Part shown: positions 12,401-22,560 of the stretch, one piece after another
How positions within the stretch are numbered: position 1 is the stretch's first letter
Layout of the letters: each line of letters opens with the position of its first letter
Source: Cokeromyces recurvatus
Taxonomy: Eukaryota; Mucoromycota; Mucoromycetes; Mucorales; Mucoraceae
Length of the DNA: 64,000 nt
Assembly (NCBI RefSeq): GCF_025118155.1
Contig: NW_026251387.1
Span: forward strand, 1,829,501 to 1,893,500
Direction: 5' to 3'
The notes under the pieces: model-generated
What the model was told of the DNA's origin: nothing
The model's database searches: none
What the model saw: only the letters and a program-made list of their open reading frames with translations
Translations under genes and position numbers: made by a program

Positions 12401-12787
12401 TTAGCCAAGTTAGCAGGCAAAGAGGTAGGCCCCGTTGTTCTTTATTTTGGTTCCCGTCATCGATCCATGGAATATCTTTATGGAGAAGAATTAGAAGCGT
12501 ATCATGCGGATGGTGTTCTTTCACACATCGGTTTAGCCTTCTCTCGTGATCAAAAAGAAAAAGTCTATATTCAACACAAAATGATGGAAGATGCAGAGAT
12601 GTTGAGCGATTATTTGATGAACAAGAAGGGGCACTTTTACCTTTGTGGTCCTACTTGGCCTGTTCCTGATGTGAAAGATGCTGTTGTTCATGGTCTTACA
12701 AAATACGGTGGTGTAGATGCTACTACGGCTTCGGCTCTTATTGAGGAATGGAAGGAAAAGGAATCCTACATTTTAGAAGTGTATTAA
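9428..12787 (+). CDS. MET10: sulfite reductase (NADPH) flavoprotein alpha subunit
   Basis: A single uninterrupted ORF of 1119 residues, the only long intronless gene in the window. The N-terminal half has the pyruvate:ferredoxin-oxidoreductase-like domain of fungal Met10. The C-terminal third is an FAD/NADPH reductase: KPRHYSIASS (about residue 902, FAD), GLGTGMAPFRAF (about 974, NADP pyrophosphate), LYFGSRHRSMEYLY and FYLCGPTWPVPDV. It ends in the aromatic YILEVY typical of the family. With Met5 it reduces sulfite to sulfide in assimilatory sulfur metabolism. Codon use is more GC-ending than in neighbouring genes, with many CTT/GTC/ATC/CGT codons, consistent with strong expression. Yeast Met10 is 1035 residues, so length fits. 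Confidence 0.95.
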   Translation: MFSSVALVASLVKSAAFPTNNVLNDKEQIITDISPDLVKAVTAELKKEIDAVSTTESQVTIVDEETTIVLQSRVRNAIQYLLTPYSEDSKVKLLDANHSVSYIAYGLSDIVFVYSGLASDEYSLGQELSNWASSAVRNVNHQLVKVVQMETRAGALQAVQGVLADSQEKSVSVLTTSQALLSMIPNLQALALNHQPVVFHVAAQSVDQDLIPSPSLDAVLTARNTGAILLSSANAQEAHDMAIVAHLLAHSVHLPVIHFFNGVTAAKQIEKVNLTSYVQLAQLRATPHHTVQSLSSYYTESYKTTQTLLAQFNYKPFEYTGAEDAETVLVALNATAASIDQAVQRATEYLKTSVGLVRVRVFRPWSESDFITILPKSVRRVVVLEEGAGLYSFNGPLYLDIAASIRFGSLAHDRRPRLVSAQASDYSHLHATHLPSLIKEAELENFINLAAEPFSDSISDETVALEKSDAAWSAIFWDSVKDNTATAALHDAHLLEALQPDVKARVRHDAYRLGGPVTQTHLTYGPLTTAPHRYIEIHNVSLIREYNTLANAAQGATIVLHGPWKHGDELEGILSNEFKFGLTHINAKLYTVDASRIAQEHELNIKSSHLIWEAVFLILSQQQQQQYLVDQLSALYEELEFDETKYTLTDLITRVVNSVKDGLTEVELLPPWTILEVSDDVLPSTPLDRLVNAQEDVAKNEDDTAEVNVNRWHKAAWHFMFNEAYHTETEIRPDLHEKTFLIRVSENRRLTPESYDRNVFHIEFDTTESNLRYELGDALGVHGHNDYQEVQDFLDWYGLNGNDVISIKTNEDDTEQVRSVFQLFSQTLDIFGRPSKKFYESLAAYATDPKEREQLLYLISPEGKEDFKKRVDDTVTYEDLLREFISVKPPLEVLVQLIAPIKPRHYSIASSQKMYNHAVHLLVVAVDWEVKGKKRHGQCTRYLSRLNVGDQVTVSIKPSVMKLPPLDSQPVIMAGLGTGMAPFRAFIQERYLAKLAGKEVGPVVLYFGSRHRSMEYLYGEELEAYHADGVLSHIGLAFSRDQKEKVYIQHKMMEDAEMLSDYLMNKKGHFYLCGPTWPVPDVKDAVVHGLTKYGGVDATTASALIEEWKEKESYILEVY

Positions 12788-13143
12788 AATTTCTTGAGCA
12801 TATTATAATAATAAATAAAAAATAGCATTATCATTTAAGATAAATGTTCAATTTATAAAGAAAACAAATATTGATTCGAATATTTTTTTTTTGATTATCA
12901 TATATCATCTTTTTTTTTTCGCTCTTAAAAGCTATTAAATCGTTAATAGTGTTAACAATATACAATAGCATTGATGTCTATAGAATGCAACTAAAGTTAT
13001 CTATTTTTTTTAGCGTATCTTTTTCTATTAGTAACGTGATTATATGTGCAACCAAAATTTTTTTGCAGTGAAAAAAAAAAAAAATTAAATAAATGACAAG
13101 ACAATAGTCTTTTTTTTTTTTTTTTTTTTTGTCCGCTTTAAAT
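12788..13143. other. intergenic region
   Basis: 3' flank of MET10 and short leader of the next gene. It has T/A runs at 13070-13084 and 13110-13130. Nothing else seen. Confidence 0.5.
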
Positions 13144-13957
13144 ATGAACTCTTTATCTAATAAGGAAAAGCAAATTCTAGATTCACATAGGGAAATTATT
13201 TGGTTACAAAGAAGGATCAGACAGTTAGAACATAATGAAAACGTATCAAAGTCAGTTAAAGAAGTTGTTATTCCTGAATCAATATCAACAGAATATATCC
13301 AAGAAAGCATTGAAGAATACAAACGATCTATAGATGAATTAAAATATAATCTAGATTCCATCACTAGACTCAATCGAGATAAAGAGGCATTAACAAAATC
13401 AATCAACAGCCAGTATTTTACTATAGAAGCATTATATCCAAAACCTAGTGATCATCAGCAAATGCAATTAAAACAATCAACTCATGAACAGATTAATCGA
13501 CGTGATGAATTAGTAGTTCAATTTATGCAGACATTAAATGAATTAGATAGTAAAAAATCCGAATTAACACAACTTCAGCGACAGATTATAAAGCAACATG
13601 AGGTTAATAGAGAATTGACATCAGAAGTTAATCAACTTAAATCAAGACATAAAGTAGATCAAAAAGTAGATTCAGAAACTATGGAGCTTTTGAAAGCGTA
13701 AGTTTAAATGACTTTTTTGGCATATAATAAAGTAAATTAACTGAGTGATATATTTTAGTATAAATGATAAGAAGGACCAAATGTCTATTATACGTTCAGT
13801 TTTAAATGTAAGTTTATTAAAGTTAATAAAGAAAGAAAGAAAAACTCATATTTGAAAAAAATAGGGAATCATTTTAGAAAGTGGCATTCCTTGGGAAGAA
13901 GATGAACGTTGGTTACAAACAATTTTACGTATAGGAGAACCATTACCTTTACTTTAA
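13144..13957 (+). CDS. coiled-coil protein, possible CENP-H (CCAN kinetochore subunit)
   Basis: Three exons (13144-13697, 13759-13807, 13865-13957) give 231 residues. Almost all of it is predicted coiled coil with heptad-like spacing (SHREIIWLQRRIRQLE, then QLQRQIIKQHEVNREL). The conserved-looking part is the C terminus: NDKKDQMSIIRSVLNGIIL, then ESGIPWEEDERWLQ and a short hydrophobic end. That resembles the C-terminal motif of CENP-H/Fta3 (a helix, then a short G-x-x-W-x-D/E-D segment), and human CENP-H has 247 residues. In the family CENP-H joins CENP-I/K/M in the inner kinetochore. The match rests on one short motif, so other coiled-coil kinetochore or SPB proteins remain possible. Its stop is 148 bp from the convergent SEC2-like gene. 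Confidence 0.42.
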
Positions 13958-14105
13958 GTGTGTTTTAATAATAATAATAATAAAAAAAGGAGAAAGGAAA
14001 GGAAAGGAAAGGGGGAAAAAAAGCACTATCTCCTGTTCTGTAAATACAATAATATTAGTAATAAAAAAACAAACAAATTTATTGCTGCATATTAAAGAAG
14101 AGTAT

Positions 14106-15587
14106 TTATGTCGAAAAAGAAGACGATTCCAGCGTCCAAGCAGAATGAATAGGCGAAGGAGAAGAAATAATATTTTGTTCAGGGGTATTTGGTCCAGTAG
14201 ATATTGAACCATCTGAAAGATATATATCATCTTTTAATATTGGTTTAGCTACGTTATTAGCTTGATCTAGTGCATGATTTGAGTCACTCATGATAACAGG
14301 TAATGCACCCATACTTTAAATAAATAATAAAAGAACAAAAAAAGGTCAGTAAAAAGATCAAGCTGAATTAACTGTTATGAGAACTGTATTTTACCGAGAA
14401 TAGAACATTTGTAATCTGAGCCTAATGTTTTCAATGTATAAGTCTTCAATAGATCTATCCATATATAATCCCATTTGAATATTTCGAATAAAGACAAAGA
14501 ACTCACAAACAGCAACAAGTCTATCACGGCAATATTGGTCAATCAGTAGCCAATGATCTTGTTCGTCTAACTTGAATTGATAATTTAATTTAATATATTT
14601 TTCAGGGTTAGCATGTCTCCCACATGCAGAACATATATCTGATATTATAAATGGCTTTTTTAAGTTGGTTGAGGTTGCACTCGATGAAAATCGTTCCCAT
14701 ATTGGTTTATATTGCTGTTGTGGTATTTCCTTTGAGATTGTAATATTAGGAGAAATAGGTACATGTTCAATAAAACAAGGCTGTCTAGATAGATAATCTA
14801 TCATTTTTTTTACAGATAATTTTGATTGTGATCCAAATCTTAGACAAGGCTCAATATCTTCTGATAAACAATATTTCATATAATGTGTTTGATTTAGTTT
14901 CTTTGTAGATATTGATTGTGAAGATGCTAAAGTAATATATTCTCTAAATGTTTCTAGTTGGATACCATCAATAGCAGATGAGGTTATTCTTTTTTTCTTT
15001 TTCATAGCAATCGTATGATCTGAATTAGAAGGTGTAGGTGGCATAGAGATAGTTCTTTGTTGCTGTTCATTGTTATAATCATTTTGATACGAGATGGTAT
15101 TCCTTGTACTGTTCATGTGTTTTATCCCGTATAAATTCTCTAGATCTAATTGTGTTGTATGCAAGGTAGGATGATCACAATTATGATGAAAGTCATCTTT
15201 TTCTCGGCATAAAACAGGATCTTTTGAAGCTTCGGTAAGGTGTTCGGTTGCTAATAATTTTTGTCTTAATTCAGAGAGTTGAGTTTGTTCTGCTAGGAGT
15301 TGTTCTTTTGTTTGTGTTAATTCATTCTCTATCTTCCAACGTGCTTTCTTCTCGACTGCAACCATTGCATTTGCTTCCTCAAATAAATGTCGACTAAGCT
15401 CTTCTAATTCATGTTCAACTAAATCTTTTTCATGCTCAACGTTTCCTACATGTTCAATTTGAGCAACATATTTTTGATTTAATGTTTGCAAGTCAAGTTC
15501 TAGTCGTTTTAATTGTTGATTTTTCTTGCTTAATTCTTGTTGTAAAAGGTGAACAGTTTTGTCTGATTGACAATAGCTACAAGTCAT
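14106..15587 (-). CDS. SEC2: Rab guanine-nucleotide exchange factor, Sec2/Rabin type
   Basis: Two exons (14395-15587, 14106-14313) give 466 residues. Residues 10-115 are a continuous coiled coil containing the Sec2 GEF motif: DLVEHELEELSRHLFEEAN followed by AMVAVEKKARWKIE. In yeast this region opens the nucleotide pocket of Sec4. A central region (LETFREYITL, then a Cys-containing YCLSEDIEPCLRFG block and a CSACGRHANPEKY motif) resembles the C-terminal Sec2/Rabin region of fungi. The N terminus CSYCQS and the CSAC pair are Cys couples of unknown role. Predicted role: activating a Rab8/Sec4-type GTPase on post-Golgi vesicles. The short second exon encodes a Ser/Pro-rich tail. Confidence 0.85.
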
Positions 15588-15606
15588 CTTTTTTTTTTCC
15601 CTTTAG

Positions 15607-15649
<43 letters not shown>

Positions 15650-17913
15650 TAAATGAATGAATGGAAGAAAAGGAGATAGAGAGAAAAAAAGGTTTTAATA
15701 ATTCGGAGTATTTAGTTTTTTTTTTTTTTATTATTATACGTTTTTTAAGGAGTAAGAAAGGTATAATTACGTTTAAAAAAAAATTGAATTTTTATTATAA
15801 TTATTTTTTTTTTTTTTTTTTGTTGACCAAATGAGCACATAGCATTTTTCATCTGCTGTAGCGCCCTAGTCAGTTCTAATAGTAGATAAGTAAGAAAAAC
15901 CCTCTTCAGAGACAAAAGGGAAAATGATAAAAGTATATGTGTAAAAGATAAAATAAATATAATGAGGTAGAGAAAAATAAAGTAATTGGGAAAAAGAAAA
16001 AAGAACAGTGAGATAAAATTCAGAGACAGTACAAGGATATTTACATTGTTAGTTGAGTAACCATTTCACCAGTAGTACACTGGGTTCTGAGGGAAGATCT
16101 GGAGGGAGCCTTTCATGAAAGAGAAAGGTATAATTACAGTATTTTTACTTGGTTTTCGAACCTTTTCAAAAGAATCTCAGACGATTTCAATTTTTTATTG
16201 GACGAGTTCCTTTTTATTTTTCAGGCCATTTCCCTGCTTAATTTAGATAAACTCTCTTCATAAAAAAAAATTGGTCAGATTGAGATTGGAATAGTTGTAC
16301 AGTCAAAGGGCGGATTTTTTTTTAAAATTGTCATTCCAAAATCAACTTGAATGTAGATGTAAAAATTAAAATATACACTTGCTAAAGTATTTAAAAACTA
16401 TTAAACTATTTATTATTTTTCAAATGTAAGATGCATCTTCTCTTGATTGTTAGTAATTTATTTATTTTTTCGTAAAGATGAGTAAAAAGAAAGGGAATCT
16501 TTTGTTGCAAGTTTAAGTTTTAAATATTATTGTTCTTTTGTTTAATTAACTTGCATAATTGAATATTGCTTATATTGGATACTACTTATATCTCAAAAAA
16601 TAATACATTTATGTGCTTCAAATAGATATAGAGACATAAAGAAATACAGTTTTTTCTAGTTTATATTGACATTATTTTGTATATGTTTATGTTAAGAATA
16701 ATATGCATAATTTGTATTTTGAATCATAAATTATTACTTTTAAATTTAAACTATTAGGCATGTTATTATATACATTCCCTCTTTGGTATCAATTATCACA
16801 ATAAGGTATTCATTTGGAAACAACAAAGACAGGATATAGTCATTAAGTTTTATTATTTAAGTCTTTAAATTAAGAAAAAGAAAACTAATTACTTAATTAA
16901 GATGATATATTTTAAAATAGCTATTCCTAATGTACATAGAAATTATAATACTAATATTTGTAGAGTGCGTATGAACTTCATATAATATGCAAGTATAATA
17001 AAACTATGCCATATCTCGCTTGAAGTAATCGATATCTGTAAACTTAAAAGACATGCTCGACATTACTCAGTATATTATGATAGACAAAAAAAGAAAAGAT
17101 ATATATGACAGCTAAGAATTAACTTACATATTTCAATTGTAAGATATTATTCAATAAGGGTAATATTCATTATTATATTATAAATCTCTACTTTCCAATT
17201 ATATAATGTCTGTTTAGAGAATATATAGAAGTCTATTGCTTATATTTATTTAATCATGAATCATAAAAAAAGCAATAACTATAGAATAACTTGGAAATAG
17301 TATTATAAGCATTATACAACTTACTTCCTAGAATTGTTACATCTATTACTTAAGTTTAACTATGAATATTACTTTATTAAAATATCAAGAGAAGAGGTCT
17401 TCTAAGTAGCAATCCATGAAGGATCATAAGTTTGACAGTGTTATTCGTAACAGGACCAGCCCTACCTTATCAGTTACTAGTGAGCATTATCTAATATAGT
17501 GTACTTGTGATGCGGTAATGATTACCACCTTTAACCCAATCTTATTTATATCAAAACCCGCCCCCCTCTTCCAAAGAATAAAGAAGTAAATAATAATACG
17601 GTATAGTAGTTTAGACATGGAATATATTTATTCCTTTTTTGTAATTAATAATATCTAAAATAACAAAAATATCGTCTTTTTCGTAAATTTTGTAATATAG
17701 CAATGCTCTTTAATTTTTAAAGTGTTATCAAGTGCATCTGTGTAAGAAAAAGAATGTAGACAGCAGGTTCAATTCAATATTATGTAATGCAAAGTGTTGA
17801 TATCTGATTGGATAATTGTTGTGACTCGAATATACTTCTTTCTGAGCAAATAAAAAACTACAAGCATAAAAATAAATAATACTTTTCATATACATGTATT
17901 TTTGTTTATAAAT
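15588..17913. other. 2.3-kb intergenic region, no gene recognised
   Basis: Between the divergent SEC2-like and HERP-like genes. It starts with a 41-nt A run (15607-15647) just upstream of SEC2. The remainder is AT-rich with stop codons in all frames. Position 16299 reads TACAGTCAAAGG, reminiscent of the TACAGTC ends of the 21-kb element, but the adjoining sequence does not follow. Positions 17400-17570 are less AT-rich and precede the HERP-like gene, perhaps its promoter. Confidence 0.55.
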
Positions 17914-19264
17914 ATGAATGATTCAGATAAAGAAGTTACTATTAATGTACGCTCTCCATCACTTACTGAAACATTGTCAATAAAAATTAAATTAAACGAA
18001 ACGGTATTAACTTTAAAACGATTCATTGAGCCAATTCATCCTCATCATCCTACTCCAACAAACCAAAGAATTATTTATAGTGGCAAACTACTAGACGATT
18101 CTGACATATTAATTAATGTTCTTAAAAAGGTTTGTTTCGAAGTATCTCAATGTAAATGAATTAATATGTTCATTTCTTTCTTTAAAAAAAAATGTAGGTT
18201 GACGATGAACTTAATCCCACTTTTCATTTAGTCTCGAAGCCTTCAATTCATCAACAACAGCAGCAGCAACAGCAGCAACAACAGCAACAGCAGAATAACA
18301 CCATCGAAACTTCAAATATTCCCATAAATAATGCAACACTTTCTCAACAGCAACAGCCCAACGTCCCTATTTATCCACCTGTATTACCAGGAGGCTACCA
18401 AGTCATATTTGTGAAGTAAATGACACAGTTTAATAAAGTTTAAATATTAATTACTAATTATTTTATACCGTAGTGGTCAGTATTATCTTGCACCTGTATT
18501 GGTTCCTTCTCAACCTATACAAAGCCACTTTCTACAGCAGCAGCAGCAGCAACAACAACAACAACAACAGCAACCACAACCACAACCGCATATAGAACAA
18601 CAGGCTGAACAAAGATTTCAACGACGACAACCTTTATTCTTTCGTAATATGCCTATCTTTATTCGTCCTGAAAATGCTCAAATGGCTGCAACTATTTGGC
18701 TCGCTTTAAAGCTTGCTGTTGTTCTTTTTATGTTATGTCAGGGAGCCAGCATTGAACGTATCATTATTTTTCATACTATTGCATTTGTATTTTTTCTCTA
18801 TCAAACAGGGAGATTAAGAGTTGTATTGCGCCGCGTACGTGTAGAAGATTTAAATCGAATAGCTCAAAACAACAACAATAATAATAATAATAACAGGAAT
18901 GATGGCGATATGATTCCACAAGGTAATAATATAATAACTAAATTAAATGTATTTGGTACTGATCTTATCTTGTTTAGCACAAACAAATAATAATAATAAT
19001 AGTAATAGTAATAATAATAATGCTGAAAGTGGCGTATCTACTTCTATCAATAATAATGTCACTGAAAGAAGAAATCAAGACAGATCAACATCAGGAGAAG
19101 AAGGTAGTTCTACTACTCATAATACTATTAGAAGACCAGTAACAAGGATGGATGTTTGGAAAAGATGTGCTTATGCTTTTATAGCTTCTTTATGGCCTAG
19201 TTATGGCGTAGATCCTCGTATTGCACAAGCCTTTGAAAATGATAATAACAATAATAATGAATAA
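17914..19264 (+). CDS. HERP-like ER membrane protein with ubiquitin-like domain
   Basis: Four exons (17914-18129, 18198-18415, 18474-18922, 18978-19264) give 389 residues; human HERPUD1 has 391. The N terminus is a ubiquitin-like domain (TINVRSPSLTETLSIKI, then LKRFIEP, QRIIYSGKLLDDSDIL). The middle is Gln-rich, and after FRPENAQMAATIW-like sequence comes a pair of hydrophobic segments (about residues 225-270) forming the membrane hairpin, followed by an Arg-rich stretch and polyAsn. In animals HERP scaffolds Hrd1 ligase complexes in ER-associated degradation. CAG/CAA and AAT/AAC repeats in exons 2-4 encode polyQ and polyN that are probably length-variable. It is convergent with deoxyhypusine synthase, 107 bp apart. 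Confidence 0.82.
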
Positions 19265-19371
19265 AAACTAGATTTATTTTATATGCTTTCTCTTTATTAT
19301 ACAAATGATGTCTCTATATCTATATGAGTTTATTTATGAATGTAATAGTAATATACAGTAGTAGTAAATAA

Positions 19372-20553
19372 TTATTTACTATTAGAAGATTCATGATATT
19401 CTTTAGCGAATGTTTCAGCAACAATGAGAGGGAAAACAAGAGTAGCGTCTGCATAAACCTTACAAGATTTACTGTCTGCACGAATTTTACCCCAAGAGAC
19501 AGCTTCATCAGGACGAGCACCAGCATCACTACCATCGAATTCTTGAGCAGTATTGATATAAACTGCATAATCAGCACCATTTCTCATCAAATTCGCATTA
19601 CAAATATGATGCTTAATGACGCCACCTCCCAAAATAATCATGCCTGTCTTTTTAGCAAATACGGCTTGATTATTCATAGCACGAATATCTGCTGCAATAT
19701 CTACAATCAATCCAGGGTTTTTATAAGAATGGAAATAAATCATATCACCAAGTGACCCATCAGTAATAGCTGGGCAAAATACAGGAATTTGATTCTTCCA
19801 AGTCCAGTAATAAATACTTGACTCATCATTAATTTCTTTACCAAGACGATCAATCATCTTAGAAGGTGTCCAAATAATGCCTTTTGTCTTTTGTTCTTCT
19901 AACATTGCATCAAAGATAGGTAAAATCCAATCTTCAAACTTACAATAATTATTATTAGGTACCAAAAGATTACCAATACGATTAAGCCCTTGCTTACGAA
20001 GCTCTTTTCCTTTCAAATTAAAATCACCAAGATAGGTTGGGGCAAGGCACTTGATAAAGTCTTCTTCGACACCACCAGCAGTAGCAACAAGTACATCTAC
20101 CATCTTATGTTGAACTAAGAATCTAATAATTTCACGTAAACCTGAAGAAACCAAGTTAGATGTAAAGCCCAAAAATATTTTACATTTTGTCTGCTTTCGA
20201 ACTTCAGGGTCAAGATATTCTTTAGTTTCATCAGGAAGAATAGGTTCATCAGAAAGACGCCATTTTCTCTTTTTATATAAAAGGAAAGAAATTAGACATT
20301 TATATGTAATTTTTTTTGTTTTTTTTTTTATTCGAATTACCATTTCTTTAATGATTTCAATAGCTTCACCAAGACTACTACCTTGGTAACCAATTTGCTT
20401 ATATGCACCTAATAGTTCAGAGAGAGATAGCTTTTTATTAAAATCAGGACCTTGAATGAGGACTGAGCCTTCAGGCATTTCTACTGATTCTACAAATACA
20501 GCATCTAAAGCACCCTTAGGCTCTTCCGTATTTTTATTCCCGGTATTTGACAT
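19372..20553 (-). CDS. DYS1: deoxyhypusine synthase
   Basis: Two exons (20341-20553, 19372-20268) give 369 residues, exactly the length of human DHPS. The 72-bp intron (20269-20340) happens to stay open in frame, so an unspliced reading adds 24 spurious residues after EIIKEM. Hallmarks are [73 protein letters not shown] and [19 protein letters not shown], the last holding the active-site lysine. It transfers the aminobutyl group of spermidine to one lysine of eIF5A, NAD-dependent, in the cytosol. Identification is certain. Confidence 0.97.
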   Translation of the reverse strand: MSNTGNKNTEEPKGALDAVFVESVEMPEGSVLIQGPDFNKKLSLSELLGAYKQIGYQGSSLGEAIEIIKEMVIRIKKKTKKITYKCLISFLLYKKRKWRLSDEPILPDETKEYLDPEVRKQTKCKIFLGFTSNLVSSGLREIIRFLVQHKMVDVLVATAGGVEEDFIKCLAPTYLGDFNLKGKELRKQGLNRIGNLLVPNNNYCKFEDWILPIFDAMLEEQKTKGIIWTPSKMIDRLGKEINDESSIYYWTWKNQIPVFCPAITDGSLGDMIYFHSYKNPGLIVDIAADIRAMNNQAVFAKKTGMIILGGGVIKHHICNANLMRNGADYAVYINTAQEFDGSDAGARPDEAVSWGKIRADSKSCKVYADATLVFPLIVAETFAKEYHESSNSK

Positions 20554-21035
20554 ATTTTAATTGTAACAAATATTATCAAAGGAGAAAAAAAAAACTTTTT
20601 TTTTTTTTTTAAATCTCAAGCATTAAGGATCAAAAAAGTCACATTAACATTTGAGATTATCGACTACTGTTATGTAATTAATTATTAAATTTTCTATAAT
20701 GTCTCTTGAATCTAAAAAGGGAATATTTTAGTCTTTTACTGATGGCTTGAGATTATATGTAAATTTATAATAGTAAAACATTATATTTATAAATATTTGG
20801 AAGCTATCTCTATCACAATAAATAAATAGATAAGCTTTATTAAACATAATTATGTAATCAATTTTTACATAAAAACTATAAGCTTGAATGGACTTTTACT
20901 TTTTTGTTTATGAATTTTTGGTTAATTTTTTGGTTAACTTTTTGGTTAACTTTTTTTTGCTCAGGTTAACCAAAAAGTTTGGGAATACATCTATTCTTCC
21001 CTAGTGTGGTACGGAGTTGCTTGTAGTTTGTATAT
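20554..21035. other. intergenic region flanking the Fanzor element
   Basis: Upstream of deoxyhypusine synthase and left flank of the mobile element. No ORF. A perfect hairpin with GGTTAAC repeats lies at 20936-20979 and is listed separately. Confidence 0.5.
20936..20979. repeat. 15-bp perfect inverted repeat (GGTTAAC hairpin)
   Basis: AACTTTTTGGTTAAC at 20936-20950 is repeated exactly in reverse complement at 20965-20979, separated by 14 nt. Just upstream, TTTTTGGTTAA occurs twice more in tandem (20916-20935). It could be a small foldback relic or a structured element. It lies 58 bp outside the Fanzor element. Confidence 0.75.
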
Positions 21036-21037
21036 TA

Positions 21038-21130
21038 CAGTCGAAGAAACTAGGTTGGGCCAATGAAGTGGATTGGGACACCAATATGAAAATGAGACAT
21101 ATTAAGATACTTTTAATTTTTGGGCGAATG
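21038..21130. repeat. left terminal inverted repeat of the Fanzor element
   Basis: 93 bp starting CAGTCGAAGAAACTAGGTTG and ending GGGCGAATG. It contains one clear copy of the subrepeat GGGACACCAATATGAAAAT (about 21073) and a second degenerate one. Mirrors 23160-23331. Confidence 0.85.
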
Positions 21131-21170
21131 AAAACTTTTTTTTCAATAGGTTAACTTACCTGTAAATATG

Positions 21171-21195
21171 GGGTGTCTTGCTGTTATACAAGACA
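21171..21195. ncRNA. candidate guide-RNA region: hairpin between Fanzor stop and left end
   Basis: TGTCTTG (21174-21180) pairs with CAAGACA (21189-21195) across an 8-nt loop. Fanzor and TnpB guide RNAs are typically made from the segment between the nuclease 3' end and the transposon end, which here is 21131-21289. This is only a positional inference; the gene itself is broken, so the RNA may no longer be made. Confidence 0.25.
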
Positions 21196-21289
21196 TAATG
21201 TTATTCAATTGTTAAGGCTATTTTTCCACAAATAATAATATTGTTGTTAGTATATGAAGTAATGAAATCTATACTAATATCAAGATAGC

Positions 21290-22560
21290 TTACCCCCGCC
21301 GAAACTCTTCAGGTCGATTGTTGTTGTTGGCAGCCATATACAAAAAGATAGAGCGTATGTTGAGACTCGCCATGCGATCTCTGTTCCATCGAGTATTACA
21401 AGTTTGACAGTTGAGAACTGGATGGATCATCATATTGGAGTTATCACGTTGGTTGGAAGTACTTCTTGTATGACATCTGAGACATATTTGACTTGTGAAA
21501 TACTCATCAATCATAACGACGTACTTTCTTGAATTTGGCTGGTTGCGTTCGGTTGATTTGACATAATTTAGTAAGGCTTTTCTGAATACCTTTGTTGGAG
21601 AAGGTACATTCCCACGAAGCCCACTGAACCGAGCAGAACCAAACGCCACTACAGTGGGTCTTTCATCTTCACCAGCATTGTCTCTAGGGGCTAACGGTTT
21701 CCACTTTTGCTGATTTGCTTGCTGTATATCAGGATTGCCTTCTTGGTATTTTCTGCTACCTGTAAACAACCGTTTATATATTTCAGTCAATGCTTTTTGC
21801 TTGTTTCTATAGCTGTGATATTTGGGCTTTTTCAACCCGGTTGTGCAATAGCCTTTAATTGCCTCAAAGTTCCGAAATATATATCGCAAAGCTTCATCGA
21901 ACTGGTCCCAGTTACACGTCCTTGTTGATGGTGTATTAGAAATCAGACGGCGTGCATCAACATTGGCTCACGAATAATGACTTGTCGCTTCATTATTTCT
22001 AAAACATGGTATAACCATGGCAAATACAAGTGAGGTTTAGCATAGTAATCTGCTTCAGTCAGGTTCAAGCCATGTAATCTTTGGCGGCATTCATCAATAA
22101 GATTGTTGATCGAGGTTTTGTGGGTGTCGGCAGCTTCCAGATTAGCAGGGTAAATTACTTCTTGATTGGTACAAATAGCATTATATACCTGCTCGGCTAG
22201 GTCGCGTTTGACACCAGTTCGGAAAAGGAGGTCTGGAAATTCAGTTGTGTCAGAAAGCCTCGTAAAGAGATAGTGCAGCATTTTTGGCTTGAAGTTCGTT
22301 CCAACATGATTCTCTATAAGTGTCTCAAAACTACGCATGACTATTGAGATTAGTGTGCTATACTGAATATTGGGGAACTGTTGTTGCCTACTAAAATCTT
22401 CTCCCATTTTATTACTAAATTGTAAGAAAGCTTCAGCGATCTCGGCATCGGCATTCTTTCCTTGACCAACAAATAAAGCAGCGAAGTTGTATAGTTTTTT
22501 GTGAGTCAGTTTTGGTACAGCTTCGACCAATAATTGATGGGTGTCAGCATAAATGACAAT
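21290..22560 (-). pseudogene. broken Fanzor (eukaryotic TnpB-like RNA-guided nuclease)
   Basis: Two open blocks on the minus strand in different frames: an N-terminal part (about 22557-21943, stop TGA) and a C-terminal part (about 21960-21290). The C-terminal block carries the family signature: VVAFGSARFSGLRG, then VVMIDEYFTSQICLRC, a second pair CQTC and WNRDRMASLNI. These are the zinc ribbon (CxxC..CxxC), the RuvC-III Asp in NRD, and the Glu of DEYFTS that Fanzor1 proteins appear to use in place of the usual RuvC-II Glu. The N-terminal block has the Fanzor-type helical region (MRSFETLIENHVGTNFKP, then LPWLYHVL). The junction at about 21945 is a frameshift, and the stretch that should hold the RuvC-I Asp is not present, so an internal deletion is likely. 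No start codon or upstream exon is evident. Confidence 0.8.

Noticed and set aside
16260..16325. Possible further copy of the CAGTC inverted repeat (ATTGGTC and TACAGTCAAAGG)
   Set aside because: The pieces occur in the wrong order relative to the real repeats and have no partner; probably chance.
20269..20340. Unspliced continuous 393-codon reading of deoxyhypusine synthase
   Set aside because: The segment is Lys-rich, unlike the family, is bounded by GT and AG, and removing it gives the standard 369 residues.
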